Shown: positions 45,388-56,892, numbered from the stretch's first letter. The stretch: 64,000 nt of DNA from Ustilaginoidea virens (GCF_000687475.1 NC_057320.1:310001-374000); one strand, 5' to 3'. Numbers and translations: made by a program. Notes: generated from the sequence alone by a model not told the origin.

Positions 45388-46696
45388 ATGTCGACGAAAG
45401 CTGCCGCGCCCCCGGGCGACGTCGCCGACCGCGGACACGGCGCCCTGGTCCTCTTCTGGACCACCGCGGCGGCGGGCACCGTCATCGTGGGCCTCCGCTT
45501 CCTCGGCCGCAAGATGCGCCGCCGGACCGGCCTGGACGACTGGATCATGCTCCTCACGCTGGTGCGTCTTGCCCCGTCCCCCGTCCCCCGTCCCTCCGTG
45601 CCCCGTTCTCCTCCCCCCAACCCCCGGCTGATCGATCCGCCATGGTTGGTGCAGGTGCTCTACATCGTCTGGGTGGCGCTCCTCAGCAAGGTCATCTCGT
45701 GCGGCGGCCTCGCCCACGCGGCCCGGCTGAGCGCCGCGCAAATGGCCCGCGCCGCGCAGTGGAGCTGGATGTCGCAGCCGTTTGTGGTCATGGGCTTCGC
45801 CACGGGAAAGGCCTCGGTGGGCGTGCTTCTGTGGCGCGTGGTCGGGTCGACGACCTTTTGGCGCAAGTGGGTGACGGTGTTTGCCGTCGCGTCGGCGTTT
45901 GCCCTGAGCGTCGTCGACGTCGTCCTCACGTTTGCGCAGTGCTCGCCCGTCGAGGCCCTGTGGAAGCAGGAGCTGCTGGCCGGGGAGACCGCGCGGTGCT
46001 GGGACCCGAGCATCCAGACCAACTTTGCCCTCGGGCTGTCTGGTAGGCAAGCGGCTGGCTTACAAGAGGATCCCTCTCCCCCTCTTTTCATTCCCCGATG
46101 CAACAGGCTGACGGAAGGCTAGCCTGGAACATCCTCACCGATCTGTACCTGGCCGTCCTGCCGGCCACCTTTCTCTACAGGCTCAACCTGACGTTTAGGA
46201 AGAAGCTCGGGCTGTGCGCCCTGCTGGGCCTGGGCGCCACGGCCGCCGTGTTTGCCGCCGTCAAGACCAGCTACCTATATCAGCTGTCTGCGCGATCCGA
46301 CATTACCTGTATGCAAGCCTCCCCCCCCCCTCTCCTCCCCGGGGCTCCGTGCCGAACAATGGACAAAAAGTGACCCGGCTGCAAGGGGAAACGTACAACC
46401 TGTACGTCTGGTCCGGGCTGGAGCTCTTCGTCATCATCGTTTGCGGCAGCCTGCCGCCCATCAAGCCCGTGTGCGACTGGATGCTCGGCAGGCCCGTCAG
46501 CGCCGCCGTCGCCCGGTACGCCAGCAAGCAGTCGGCCAGCTCGCCCTCCCGCCCGACCATGGACGCCGACCGCGTCAGGGCGGCCGACGCCGACGTCGAG
46601 CTGCACCCCCGCCCTGGTCGCGGCCACGACGTCTCCCCACACTCGACGACGTATTCGTTACTCCCGGAGCAGCAGCACGGCTACAGCCCGCCTTAG
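45388..46696 (+). CDS. Rhodopsin-like seven-helix integral membrane protein
   Basis: Four exons: 45388-45561, 45655-46042, 46123-46308, 46386-46696; introns of 93, 80 and 77 bp with GT-AG ends (branch-like CTGAC at 46108). Splicing yields LTL-VLYIVW, LGLS-AWNILTDLY and SDIT-WETYNLYVWSG, and 352 residues; each join restores the family pattern. The core is a run of hydrophobic helices from LVLFWTTAAAGTVIVGLRFL to LELFVIIVCGSLPPI, with RRTGLDDWIML after helix 1 and a polar cytosolic tail. This is the fungal 'rhodopsin domain' (PTH11-related, SAT4-type) family of the plasma membrane. No CFEM domain is present, so it is not a classical PTH11 receptor. Ligand unknown. An in-frame ATG at 45283 could add 35 residues. 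Confidence 0.88.
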
Positions 46697-46756
46697 GTCT
46701 CGACGACGGGGGGGTTCATTGTGCGTGTGTGCGTGTGTCTTGGCCTTGGCACGGTG

Positions 46757-46952
46757 GTTTTTGTTTTTATTTCTTTTTATTTTTTTTCTACTGCATTTCT
46801 TTTCTTTTTTTTCTTCTTTTTCTTTCTTTTTCTTTTTTTTTCTTTTTCTTTCTTTTTCTTTCTTTTTCTTTCTTTTGCTTCTTCTCTTCTTTTTCTCTTC
46901 TTTCCTCTTTGATCTTTTTTTTTGTTGCCTTTTTTTCTTTTTTTTTTTTTTT
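46757..46952. repeat. Long pyrimidine tract (TTTTTC/TTTCTT repeats)
   Basis: About 200 bp almost purely T and C on the plus strand, 60 bp downstream of the rhodopsin-like gene. It creates spurious Phe-rich and Lys-rich frames. It may act as 3' UTR/terminator sequence or form a triplex; no direct evidence. Confidence 0.85.
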
Positions 46953-47625
46953 GTCATCTGTCTTTCTTTCTTGGCGGCGCATATACCAAGATGGGGCGGC
47001 GCAAGCAAGCACGGGGTCCGACGTTGATGCGGCGGCTGGGTTGTGGTTTGCATGAATGGCATGGTTGGTTGCCTTGGCCGAGGCATCGCTCGAGGCATGG
47101 CTTTGGGAATCCGAATCCTTTCTTTTGTACATGTCTGTGTCGACGACTCTCGAGTTAACCCGTGTTGCCGGCTTTCCTGGCTGTGATTGGAAGGCCTTGC
47201 TTGAAAATCGCTCTCTTGAAATGCCGAACCTCCCGATATCCTCGCACGCCCCCAGCGAACTTTATAACCTGGAACGCCTCCAAACCCTCTCCATGCCCTT
47301 TTCTACGCAGGCCCTACGGATTACTGAGCAAAGCCATCTGGTCTGGTCCGAGGACTGCCGCCTTGCAAAGAGGCAAAAGTATAAATTCCTCGTCACTAGC
47401 CATCCCCCAACCAACAAACGCCCTTGCCAACCCAAAAAAACCCAATCTTATGCCATACACATGCACGCATAGCATCCGCTTGCAAGCTCTCCTCCAACCT
47501 GGCCCTCACCATCCATCCATCCCATCGCCAAGCCGAGGGCAAACACAGCACAGCCCCCCCCCCCTTCCCCAACGTCGGCAGTCAACGCTCGCGCCCCTTT
47601 GGCGATAACCCCACCCCCCCCAGCT
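46953..47625. promoter_or_regulatory. Upstream region of small secreted protein A, TATA at 47380
   Basis: TATAAAT at 47380-47386 lies 245 bp before the ATG of protein A. The region in between is C-rich (CCCCCCCC runs at 47558 and 47614), resembling a pyrimidine-rich 5' leader. No other gene supported. Confidence 0.5.
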
Positions 47626-47883
47626 ATGCAGCTCGCATCGTTGGCTCGCTCGCTCACGGCGGCGCTGCTGCTGCTGGCTCCGTCTGCGTTGGCTAACCCT
47701 CTCCAAGGCCGGGCGGCTGCTTGGCACGTTGCCGGGTGTCGCGGTGACGGCTACGGGCCAGGCGCGGAGGTATGCCGGGGCACGGGCGGCCTATGCGGCT
47801 GCAGCGGGAAGAGGTACAGCTGCAGAGGGGATCAGCTGTCCATGTTGTGCGACGCGATGGGCTGCACGTGCGCATTTGGCTGA
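47626..47883 (+). CDS. Small secreted 8-cysteine protein A
   Basis: 85 residues from ATG 47626 (MQLASLARSL). Residues 1-24 are a signal peptide (LTAALLLLAPSALA), followed by NPLQGRAAAW. The mature part has eight cysteines spaced C-x11-C-x6-C-x-C-x6-C-x8-C-x4-C-x-C, compatible with four disulfides. It is the paralogue of protein B 0.85 kb downstream: the signal peptide, NPxQGRA and the cysteine frame are shared, while most inter-cysteine residues differ. The conserved MQ(L/M)ASL start supports this ATG over any upstream start. No domain recognised; effector, antimicrobial or surface roles are all possible. Intronless. Confidence 0.82.
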   Translation: MQLASLARSLTAALLLLAPSALANPLQGRAAAWHVAGCRGDGYGPGAEVCRGTGGLCGCSGKRYSCRGDQLSMLCDAMGCTCAFG

Positions 47884-48737
47884 GTGGTCGGTTTGGTTTG
47901 GTTGATGGGATGCGCCGATGCGCGCGGGGGTGAAAAGGATCACGCACGATGGCCGTCGTCGCACGTGCCTAGGGGGTAGGGTAGGCCATCAGGCCGGGAG
48001 TGCTGGAACCCTATTTAAGCCTTTATTTGATTTTCGCCTCGCACGGCCTTGGCGGGTTGAAAGAGCTTCTGGTCAGGGTTCACCCCTACATAGGAGAAGC
48101 AAGCGAGGAATTGTAAACATGGCCTCTGGCCACTGGCCACGTCCGCCTTGCAGTCCGTGAGATTTCAAGAAAGCCGTCGTGCACTTGGCACACTTGACTT
48201 TTTTGCAGGGTCTTCCTGTGCGAAAAACCACTTATTAAGCTGTCGGGCCTGTGAATACCTACCTGCCGGATGGGTGATGAAAGATGGCATCTAGAGATCG
48301 CTTGCAAGTACCGTACCGTACCGTACCAGTGTATCTGCCGGCGCCTCGTACAGAGTAAAGTGCCAATTCCCTCAAGCCATATCTATGCCCCGTTGTACGC
48401 GCAGCCTGCCGACTAGAGCGCGTCTGTCCCGAGCATTGACCCCCGGGAATGAAGTAGACGCAGATTTGCGAGTACCTCACTGTTGCCGTGGATATCGGTG
48501 GATTCGTACGTAATATCGGAGACGTCCGGCTGGAATGTAACCGAGGGAATAGAAGCCCTTTAGGCTACCCCTATTCCCACTATAAATAGCTGGTACAGCG
48601 AGTATCGGCCAGCCGGTGCTTGTTAATCATTATTCAAATATTACCGTATCTTCTGCACGCTTCCTGACACAAACCGTATACCTACGTCATTCTCACTGCC
48701 CTTGATCACCAAAACAGCTCAACGCCAAGCCAAAACA
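47884..48737. promoter_or_regulatory. Upstream region of small secreted protein B, TATA at 48581
   Basis: TATAAATAG at 48581-48589, about 150 bp before the ATG of protein B. A (CCGTA)3 run lies at 48310-48327. No additional gene supported. Confidence 0.6.
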
Positions 48738-48977
48738 ATGCAGATGGCATCATTACGACTGCTTACGGCAGCACTGTTGCTCGTGCCTTGTGCGTTGGCG
48801 AATCCGACCCAGGGCAGGGCTGTTGATCGGCGCATCACCAAGTGCAACACTCAAGCCTACGCGCCAATAGAGTACTGCACGAGCGTAAGCCAATGCACCT
48901 GCAGCGGGAGCAAGTACAGCTGTCTGAACGCAGACCTTGAGGGATTGTGTGTGGATTCGGGCTGCACCTGTAAATAA
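48738..48977 (+). CDS. Small secreted 8-cysteine protein B
   Basis: 79 residues from ATG 48738 in the context CAAAACAATG. Signal peptide about residues 1-22 (RLLTAALLLVPCALA), then NPTQGRAVDRR. The mature cysteines are spaced C-x10-C-x5-C-x-C-x6-C-x8-C-x4-C-x-C, the same pattern as protein A. CTCSGSKYSC here corresponds to CGCSGKRYSC in A, and both end GCTC. A and B are a tandem duplication in the same orientation. The preceding TATA box suggests a strongly regulated promoter. An RR pair after the propeptide-like segment could be a Kex2 site. Function unknown. Confidence 0.85.
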   Translation: MQMASLRLLTAALLLVPCALANPTQGRAVDRRITKCNTQAYAPIEYCTSVSQCTCSGSKYSCLNADLEGLCVDSGCTCK

Positions 48978-51570
48978 GCTGAGTGGATGGATGGATGGGC
49001 TGCCTTGTAATAAGTTGCGCCGAGGGCTTTGGTTGCTGCCCTGTTGTTTCGCCTTGCTCATGGAGAGACGCTCAGGTTCTGCTATAGCCGTGACTATGCA
49101 GTACATCACCCGTGGCCCCCAATGGACTGCCCGACTGCCTCTGCGAAAGAGTCTAGGTGATTCTGGTCCGAGAACACGTGGCAGGTTAGCGACAGCCACC
49201 CTCCAGATGACAGAATTAACTCGTAGCGTCAACCGCTAGTGTCCACCAGAACGAGAACGGCCTAGTAGTAAGCGGGGATTCCGCTCAGACGCAAAGTGGC
49301 CAGGTCCATCGTCTCGAAATGATTTGTTCGAAGCGGTTCCGTGCAATACGAGAGGCAGTCAATAGAAAGCTGCCAGAGGCTGATACTCGCCATCACTTCA
49401 TTTACAATGACAACTTGCTGTGGATCATCTGCTCCCGCTTGCATGGAAGAAGCGAGCCACAACCTCTGCCTCTGCCTCTGCGCTCTCAAGATGGGCTGAA
49501 AGCCGTGGTGGCTTGCACGCCGAGTGCCATGACGCCTCCCACGAGAGACGCCAGCCACTTGACTTTTGGCTTTTGGCTTGCTGTCAAGGTCGTCTTATAC
49601 CTTATACTGCGCGATGCGTACTGGCGGCCGGGAGTAGGCGTCGACGCACAACGACGTCCGTTGAACGACAAGCATGGACGGCTACCAGTCAAGTCCTGGA
49701 TGTATCGGCAGGCAGCACGGGATCCGAGCATGAATCCCGCAACGCCGCCGCCTGGTGAGCGCCGTCAATGGGCCATCGACATCCTCTGTATTCTGACTCT
49801 GGCCGCAGACGGTGCGTGGCGCTGCCACCCCGTCCCGGGAATTGAACAAGACGGCGTGCGGTTTTATTCGCGCGCTGACACCCAGGAGCTGTGCCGACGC
49901 TGTGCCGGGTTGAGCCATCGCTTCAACGTCTCGAACGTGCAGGTAGCTCGTGGTTCGTGCACAAGTGACGGATGCCAGCTGCCAAGAGGCAGACTCCCAT
50001 GCAGTCTCTGGGGTAGGAGCAGGATCGCACGTTTGCTGGCCGACACGTGACGCCGAGCAAGGCGACAGGAGATCGAGCATAGAAGTGGCAGGAGGAGCCT
50101 TGGCCTGCCCCGTCGAAACAGGGGCTGGAAATGCTTGCAGCGCGCCGCGTTCCTCCGACAAGTTCGGATCCAGTCAACAGAACGAGGAATAAGGAATCCA
50201 TTCGCGCCGGCATAAGAGAAAATGTCGGGTCGAACAAAAGATAGTCCGGGGCGGAGAGACCGGGCAGGTACGTAGCCTAACGGGGGAAGGAGCGGGTGGG
50301 CAAGTCGGTTGGTCACGTGGGGTGGGTCAAGAGCTTGTGGGCCCTGGGGTAAGTCTGGGGTTCCACGTTTGTTTCCTGCTGCAACCAACCAGACTTGTCC
50401 AACGTTCCGTTTCTGGACCGACAAGCCGTGTTTGCAAACTACTGGATCACGGTTGGATTAATGAATGAATGCATCGACAACGCAGCCCGGTTCATCGTCT
50501 GCGCATCACCTGCCCCCTCGTCCACCAGCTGGGTCAGAGCCAGACAACAACAACACAAACCCCCGCCGACTTCCAATTTGCCCATCCGCTCATGGCCGTG
50601 CTGCCCAGCAGCGGCAGCCGTCGAGAGAGGCCGCCGACGCAGCTTTGCCATGCCAGCTGAGCCTGTCCTTGGCGTCGTCAAGTCCAGATCCATCTCGAGT
50701 TCACACGCGCCGCCAGACCACCCCGCCCCCAAACACCGAGCAAAACCTTTCCCGCCAACATAAGCATGCCGCCCCGGGTGCGCCGCAGAACCGCAGACCG
50801 CGCTATCAGCGGCCGTTGTTTCGGGCATTGGCTTGTTGGCTTCGACAACTTCGTAAAGCCAACAACGCCATTCGTTGCGGCCAAGCCGGTTCTCCAAGTT
50901 CCCTCGCCTCCCCAACGGACCCCACAGCGGGCTTCCTGTTTTCTTATCCAAAGGAAAGTTAGAGGAGGTAGGGGCCAGACTGGATACTATCGACAACGGC
51001 AACGGCAACGGCAACGTGTCTAGAAACGGATCAAGCATAAAGTACCGACGCCACCATGGTAGCGCGTGGACTAGCCCTACTCAAATGCCAACCACCTGGC
51101 GTCACGGCTTGGCCGCTTAGAAGAGGGGAGCAGTACAGTAACACTCCTTTGGGTGCCGAGTCGTACAGTATCTCCTTGAGGCAGTGGACACATGTCGTGC
51201 TTGGCCTTTCGCGGTCTAGGCGCGTGTGGTTCGGTTCGGCCTTGTATACTCTGGCCAGCGATCGCCGACCTCAGGATGCCGGTGGCGCTATACTCATAAA
51301 GAGGTTTTCCCTCTCATCCCATTTCACAATAGTCAATGCCCGCCAGCTTTCTGCTTTGCGGCGATAACAGAGGGAGGCTGCTATACGTTCTTTCTACAAG
51401 TCCTTCATTGCGACAAGTCCTTCCTTACTTTCCTTACACGTAGAGCTGCAACAAAGTCTATTGCTGGGTGAGTTGCTTCACACAATCCACCCGCTGCAAA
51501 GCCTTGACGTAGTGCCAAGCACCATTCGCTCACTAACAGGGTCTGCAAAGTTTCAATAGTCTTCACCAAC
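48978..51570. other. 2.6-kb intergenic region
   Basis: Several overlapping frames on both strands (for example 49319-50050 plus, 49682-50161 minus) lack a family pattern or signal, and I do not call them. An ACGGCA/AACGGC hexamer run lies at 50994-51016. The last 300 bp are the promoter of the carboxylesterase gene. Confidence 0.5.
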
Positions 51571-53301
51571 ATGAGGGCCCTTATTCGAACAACAGCCCTG
51601 GTTGGCTTGTACGCCGCCTTGGTCGCCTCGTCCCCTGCTAGGCAACCCTTGGAGCCGGACTCTGAGCACATCCTCGAGGAGCGCGCTACGTTAGAAGTCA
51701 ACCTGCCCTCGGGCGGCACAATCACAGGATCCTCGTCGGGCAATGTCGAAAGCTTCAAGGGAATCCCTTTCGCCGACCCCCCCGTCGGCCCCTTGCGCCT
51801 GAAACCGCCCGTACGATTCTCCGGGACCTTTGGCAGGCGGGATGGGACCAGGACTGCCCCTGCCTGCCCGCAAATGCTTTTTCCCAAGGCCGCCCTGGAC
51901 AAGCTCGGGCCCTTTGCCAGCGATGTGCTTCAGCTCCCCATGTTTGCCGCCCTCACCGGACAAGAAGACTGTCTCACGGTCTCGATCCAGCGCCCGGCGG
52001 GCACCAAGGCAGATGCCAAGCTTCCCGTTCTCTTCTGGATCTACGGCGGCGCCTTCCACTTTGGTGCTACGTCGACGTACGACGCCACGAGTCTGTTGAA
52101 AACCGCAGTGGGCCAGAACCAGCCGTTCATCTTCGTCGCCGTCAACTACCGCGTCGGCGGCTTCGGCTTCATGCCTGGCAAGGAGATCCTCGCCGACGGC
52201 AGCGCCAACCTGGGCCTGCTCGATCAGCGCATGGGGTTGGAGTGGGTCGCCGACAACATCGCGGCCTTTGGGGGCGACCCGTCCAAGGTGACGACCTGGG
52301 GGTTGTCGGCAGGGGCCATCTCCGTCTTCGACCAGCTCGTGCTCTTCGACGGCAACGCCACCTACAAGGGCAAGCCGCTGTTTCGCGGCGCCATCATGAA
52401 CTCGGGGACCATAGCCCCCGCAGACCCCGTCGACTGCCCCAAGGGCCAGGCCGTCTACAACCAGGTGGTCCAGGCCGCGAACTGCTCGGGCGCCGCCGAC
52501 ACGCTCGCGTGCCTGCGCCAGCGCGACTACAAGACGTTCCTCGCCGCCGCCAACTCGGTCCCGGGCATGTTCTCGTACCAGTCGGTCGCGCTCTCGTACC
52601 TGCCCCGACCGGACGGCAGGGTCCTCACCGACAGCCCCGACAAGCTCCTCCAGTCGGGGCGGTACCACGCCGTGCCCATGATTGTGGGCGACCAGGAGGA
52701 CGAGGGCACCATGTTCGCCCTCGGCACCAGGAACCTCACCACGGCCGAGCGGGCCGTCGACTACCTCTCCAAGTTCTACTTCCCGAGCGCCACCAAGGCC
52801 CAGCTCGCGCAGTTCGTCAGCTTCTACAACCCGGCCGTCCTGCAGGGCAGCCCCTTCCGGACCGGCTTCTTCAACGACTGGTACCCCGGCTTCAAGCGCA
52901 TGGCCGCCGTGCTCGGCGACCTCAGCTTCACCCTGTCGCGCCGCGTCGCCCTCGGCCTCGCCACGCAGGCCAACCCCTCGGTGCCCGTGTGGTCGTACCT
53001 CTCGTCCTACCTGTACGGCACGCCCGTCCTCGGCACCTTCCACGTCTCGGACCTGCTGCAGGTCTTTTTCGGGACCGTCGACAACAACGCCATGCGGAGC
53101 TGCCGCACCTACTACTTTAACTTTTTGCACAACCAGGACCCGAACAAGGGGGTGGGCGGGTACGCGAACTGGCCCAGGTGGCAGGATGCCAAGAAGCTCA
53201 TGTGGTTCCGGTGGCCGTTTGCCAACGACTACGTGGAGGACAATTTCCGGAGCCAGGCGGCGGACTTTATAGCGCAGAACAGGGACAGCTTGCGCGTGTA
53301 G
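51571..53301 (+). CDS. Secreted type-B carboxylesterase/lipase
   Basis: 576 residues, intronless, start ATG in CACCAACATG. Signal peptide about 1-20 (LVGLYAALVASS). The order is that of the alpha/beta-hydrolase carboxylesterase B family, Candida rugosa lipase-like: FKGIPFADPPVGPLRLKPP; EDCLTVSIQRP; oxyanion-hole loop YGGAFHFG (about 158-165); nucleophile elbow WGLSAGAIS (Ser about 246); acidic residue in QEDEGTMF (about 378); catalytic His in LGTFHVSDLLQVFFG (about 489). The C-terminal NFLHNQDPNKG and WPRWQ blocks are also typical. It hydrolyses carboxylic or lipid esters outside the cell; the substrate cannot be told from sequence. All triad residues are present, so it should be active. Confidence 0.93.
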   Translation: MRALIRTTALVGLYAALVASSPARQPLEPDSEHILEERATLEVNLPSGGTITGSSSGNVESFKGIPFADPPVGPLRLKPPVRFSGTFGRRDGTRTAPACPQMLFPKAALDKLGPFASDVLQLPMFAALTGQEDCLTVSIQRPAGTKADAKLPVLFWIYGGAFHFGATSTYDATSLLKTAVGQNQPFIFVAVNYRVGGFGFMPGKEILADGSANLGLLDQRMGLEWVADNIAAFGGDPSKVTTWGLSAGAISVFDQLVLFDGNATYKGKPLFRGAIMNSGTIAPADPVDCPKGQAVYNQVVQAANCSGAADTLACLRQRDYKTFLAAANSVPGMFSYQSVALSYLPRPDGRVLTDSPDKLLQSGRYHAVPMIVGDQEDEGTMFALGTRNLTTAERAVDYLSKFYFPSATKAQLAQFVSFYNPAVLQGSPFRTGFFNDWYPGFKRMAAVLGDLSFTLSRRVALGLATQANPSVPVWSYLSSYLYGTPVLGTFHVSDLLQVFFGTVDNNAMRSCRTYYFNFLHNQDPNKGVGGYANWPRWQDAKKLMWFRWPFANDYVEDNFRSQAADFIAQNRDSLRV

Positions 53302-53959
53302 CAGCATACGCCCCGACGGGAAACGAACTCGAACTCTGAATGGGAATGGAGGACCTTGTTTTTTTAAACCAACCTGCTGCACGGCCGTCCTTTTGAGGTC
53401 CGGGAGCTCCCTGCTCCGCTCCCGGCATCCGGAGTCCGGAATCCGGCTCCGGTGCCCGCGCGTGTCCGCCGTGACTGACGCCTCGCCGCAGCTGCGTGGC
53501 AGGCGATGCGAATGAATGCCTGCTGCCGCGTGGCGCGGCGAGGCGAGGAGGCTCCCGTGATGTGGACTTTGGGGGCACGCCGTGCGGTAGGGAGAACGCA
53601 GCCAACGGTGGGAGCAGAGCAGGCATGCGAAAGCAGAAGGATGGCGTGGATGGATGGGCGCAGCGCAGCGACGACGGGATTGGAGCAGACGTGTAATGAG
53701 CTGCAAAATGAGGATGGACCAGGGAGATATTCATGCAGTAGCAGCACCGCTGCGATAGAATTAGAGGGGGGCAGAGGTGTAATAGCAACACGGTGATGAT
53801 GGGTCAGAGAGACAGACGTGCAAGGCGGCAATGGAATAGACAGACGTGCACGACGACGATGGAATAGAAATAGAGTCTCAAGTCACGGCAGCACGACGGT
53901 GGAAGTGCAGACACCGCGCATGGAACTACAAGCCAAGACAAGACGCAGCCGCATCCCCC
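53302..53959. other. Convergent intergenic region between esterase and aminopeptidase
   Basis: 3' regions of two convergent genes. No gene supported. A GGAGTCCGGAATCCGG-like inverted repeat at about 53427-53446 could form a short hairpin. Confidence 0.5.
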
Positions 53960-56892
53960 CTACAGGAACTTGTTCTCCACCAGCCACTGCCTCAGCGCCC
54001 CCTCGTCCCGCTGCCTGTAGGCCGCCCTCGCGCGGATCCTGTCCTTGACCGTCTCGAGCGTGCGGTCGAAGCTCTTGGTGTCCCGGCCGCGGAAGAAGCC
54101 CTCGACGTCGTCCAGCTCGGCGCGGGTGGTGAAGCCGCCCAGGCTGACGCGCACGAAGCGGTCCACCACGATCGGGTTGCCCAGCTTGGCCACGCACGCG
54201 TCCCAGCGGCTCTTGAGGAAGGCCCACTGGGCGCGGCGGCCGGCCGGGGTGGCGGCCAGCCCCGCGCCGAGGACGTGCATGTCGGCGGGGCCGACGGCGT
54301 CGCTGGGCGGCGCGGCGTTGAAGTTGAAGGCGACGACGGCGGCGAGGGCGGGCTCGCGCTCGGCGGCGGCGAGGGCGCCGAGGCAGAGGAGCTTGCCGTC
54401 GACCGAGGTGGTGGTGAACCACTCCTTCTTGAGGATGGCGACGGCGCGGGCCGTGTCGGCTCTGACGGCGGCGCGCCAGATGGGCAGGCGGAGCGAGGGG
54501 GGGAGGGGGCTGGCGCGGGGGTCGCGGGCCCAGGCGTTGAAGCGGGCGACGGCCTCGTCGGTGACTCTGGCCGGGGCGTTAGAAAAGGTTGCGTGCGTGC
54601 TGGACGGGGGGGGGGGGGGGTGATAAAGAAAGGAGGCAAAAAGTAAAGACGAGTGGTAAAATAAAAATAAAAATAAAAATAAAAGAGGAGAGAGAGAGAA
54701 AAGAGAAAACAGAGACGGAAAGACGCGACGGAAGATACGTACTCGGCGTGCCCGGCAGCCACGGCGGCGGCGATGACGGCCTTGCGCAGCATCGTGTCCA
54801 GGTAGCCCTCGTTGTCGGCCGCTTCCCAGCCCACCTCGCCGACCTTGTCACGGATGAGCTGCAGCACAAACCTGTCCAGGCCCTTGCTGATGTCGTCGTC
54901 CTCGGCAAAGACGGACCTGACAGAGGCGACCGAGTCGAGCACCTGGTTCCACACCAGGGGGTGCGTCTCCTCCTTGCCGAAGCCCTGCAGAAAGGTGAGC
55001 AGGGCGGCCGTGGTGCTGTCCCCGGCAAAGGCCAGGTCGGCCGTGGAGCCGACAATGGAGATCTTGTCCTCGGCGGTCAGCCTGCCCAGCTGGGTGCTGA
55101 GCTTGGCCAGGCGGGCGGGCGGGTAGTTGACGCGGTAGAAGCCGGTGGCGCCGCTGTTGAGCTTGTAGAAGCCGTCGTCGACGTCGCGGATCGTCTGCTC
55201 CCTGCGCTCCAGGGACGCGACGCCGCCGCCGCCGCCGCCGCCGCCCCTTTGGCCCTCGAGGCCGAGCGGGACCCACCAGAGGGTGGTGTCGTCGGCGGGC
55301 TCGACGTCGCCGGTGGACAGGAAGCGCGACTGGCGGACGGAGATGCGGCCGGGGCCGTCCTCGGTCACGGTGACGACGGGGTGGCCGACCTTGGCGATCC
55401 AGGGGCCCATGAGGGCGGCGACGTCCCTGCCGGAAGCCTCGGCGAGGGCGGCCCACAGGGCGTCGGTCTTGGCGTTGCCGTAGGCGTGGGCCTTGAGGTA
55501 GCTGGAGACGCCGCGGAGGAAGGTGTCGACGCCGAGGTGGCTGGCCAGCATGCGGATGGCGGAGCAGCCCTTGAGGTAGCTGATGGAGTCGAAGATCTGG
55601 TTGACGTCGAGGGCGTCGCGCACGGGCACGTGGATGGGGTGGCTGGCGCGGATGCCGTCGAGGCGGAAGGCGGCCTCCATGCCCTCGTTGGCGAACTGCG
55701 CCCAGACCTGCCAGTCCGGGTGCAGGTGGTCGACGGCGTGCCAGCCGACCCAGGTGGCGAAGCCCTCGTTGAGCCACAGCTCGTCCCACCAGTCCATGGT
55801 GACGAGGTTGCCGAACCACTGGTGCGCCAGCTCGTGGGCGACGACGTAGGCGACGGCGTTCCTGAAGCGCGCGTCGGACGTCTCGTCGTCAAAGAGCACC
55901 TGCGTGGTGCGGTACGTGACCAGGCCCCAGTTCTCCATGGCCCCGTGCGTGAACTCGTGCACGGCCAGCAGGTCCGCCTTGGGCAGCGGGTAGTCGATGC
56001 CGAAGATGTCGGAGAAGAAGTCGATGAACTTGGGCGCGTGCTCCAGGGCCCACCGGCCCTGCTCCTTGAGCCCGCGCGTCGTGTAGACGCGCACGGGGAG
56101 CTGCCGGCCGCCGTCGTAGCGGCGCTCCGTCAGCCGCTCGACGTACTCGAAGTCGCCGACGGCCCAGGCGAGCAGGTAGGTGCTCATGACGGGGGACGTC
56201 TCGAACGAGACCAGCCGCCACCCGTCCCTGGTCGGCCTGGACGCCCGGACGGGCATGTTGCTGAGGGCCACCTGGTCGGCGGGGACCTCAATCTCAAAGT
56301 CGAACGTGGCCTTGAGGTTGGGCTCGTCGAAGCAGGGGAACGCGCGGCGGGCGTCGCAGGACTCGAACTGCGTGCTGAGCATGTAGTGCCACTCGTCGTC
56401 GCGGGGGACCGAGGGCGACGCGGGCGCGGCGGGCTTGTACTTGGAGCGGTAGAACCCGGCCATGTCGTTGTTCAGGACGCCCTCAAAGCCGACGACGACC
56501 GAGGCCCTTGCCGGGGCGGCGAGCTCCTGGCCAAAGACAATGGTGGCGCGCTGGGCGCGCGGGTCGTAGCTGACGTTTGTGGACTCGACAGCCTGGGAGG
56601 GAGCCTCGGGGCGGTCCGCAACAACAACCTTGGCATGTCTGATCTTGATGTCGAGCGTGTTGATGACGAGTTCCTTGGTGGGCCGGACGATTTCCGCGTC
56701 GATGCTGCTCAGGGCAGTCAGCAGAGGGAAGCAGCCGAGGGAGGCATGGGGCGGGGGGGAAGATCGGGAGCCGGGTGGGAAGCGTTACGTTACGGTGCCT
56801 TGATATGTCCAATTCTTGAAGTCGAGGTCTCGGAGGGAGAGGTTGTAGTGGACAGGCTTGATATTGTCAGGGAGAATCTCGCGGTCCGTCAT
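53960..56892 (-). CDS. M1-family zinc aminopeptidase (Ape2/Aap1-like)
   Basis: Exons 56892-56789, 56704-54743 and 54566-53960; introns of 84 and 176 bp. Spliced length is 2,673 bp, 890 residues, start MTDREILPDNIKPVHYNLSL. The first join gives GTVT-IDAEIVRP, the second HAE-VTDEAVARF, both as in the family. Motifs: CFDEPNLKATF, GAMEN exopeptidase motif (HGAMENWGL, about 289), zinc site HELAHQWFGN with downstream NEGFA glutamate, then the ERAP1-like C-terminal helical domain ending QWLVENKFL. It removes N-terminal amino acids from peptides, probably cytosolic, as there is no signal peptide. Odd features: a nine-Gly run (GQRGGGGGGGGGVASLE) between domains, and a G13 run plus AAAAAT repeats in intron 2. 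Homologue of yeast Ape2/Aap1 by pattern. Confidence 0.94.

Noticed and set aside
44170..46050. 626-codon minus-strand frame
   Set aside because: Antisense shadow of the GC-rich rhodopsin-like gene. Arg/Gly/His-rich composition and no domain order.
46788..47132. Lys/Glu-rich and Phe-rich frames
   Set aside because: Translation of the simple pyrimidine/purine tract.
49319..50050. 243-codon plus-strand frame
   Set aside because: No recognisable motif; competing frames of similar length on the other strand.
51691..53706. 671-codon minus-strand frame opposite the carboxylesterase
   Set aside because: Shadow of a high-GC3 gene. The plus strand has a full catalytic triad and signal peptide.
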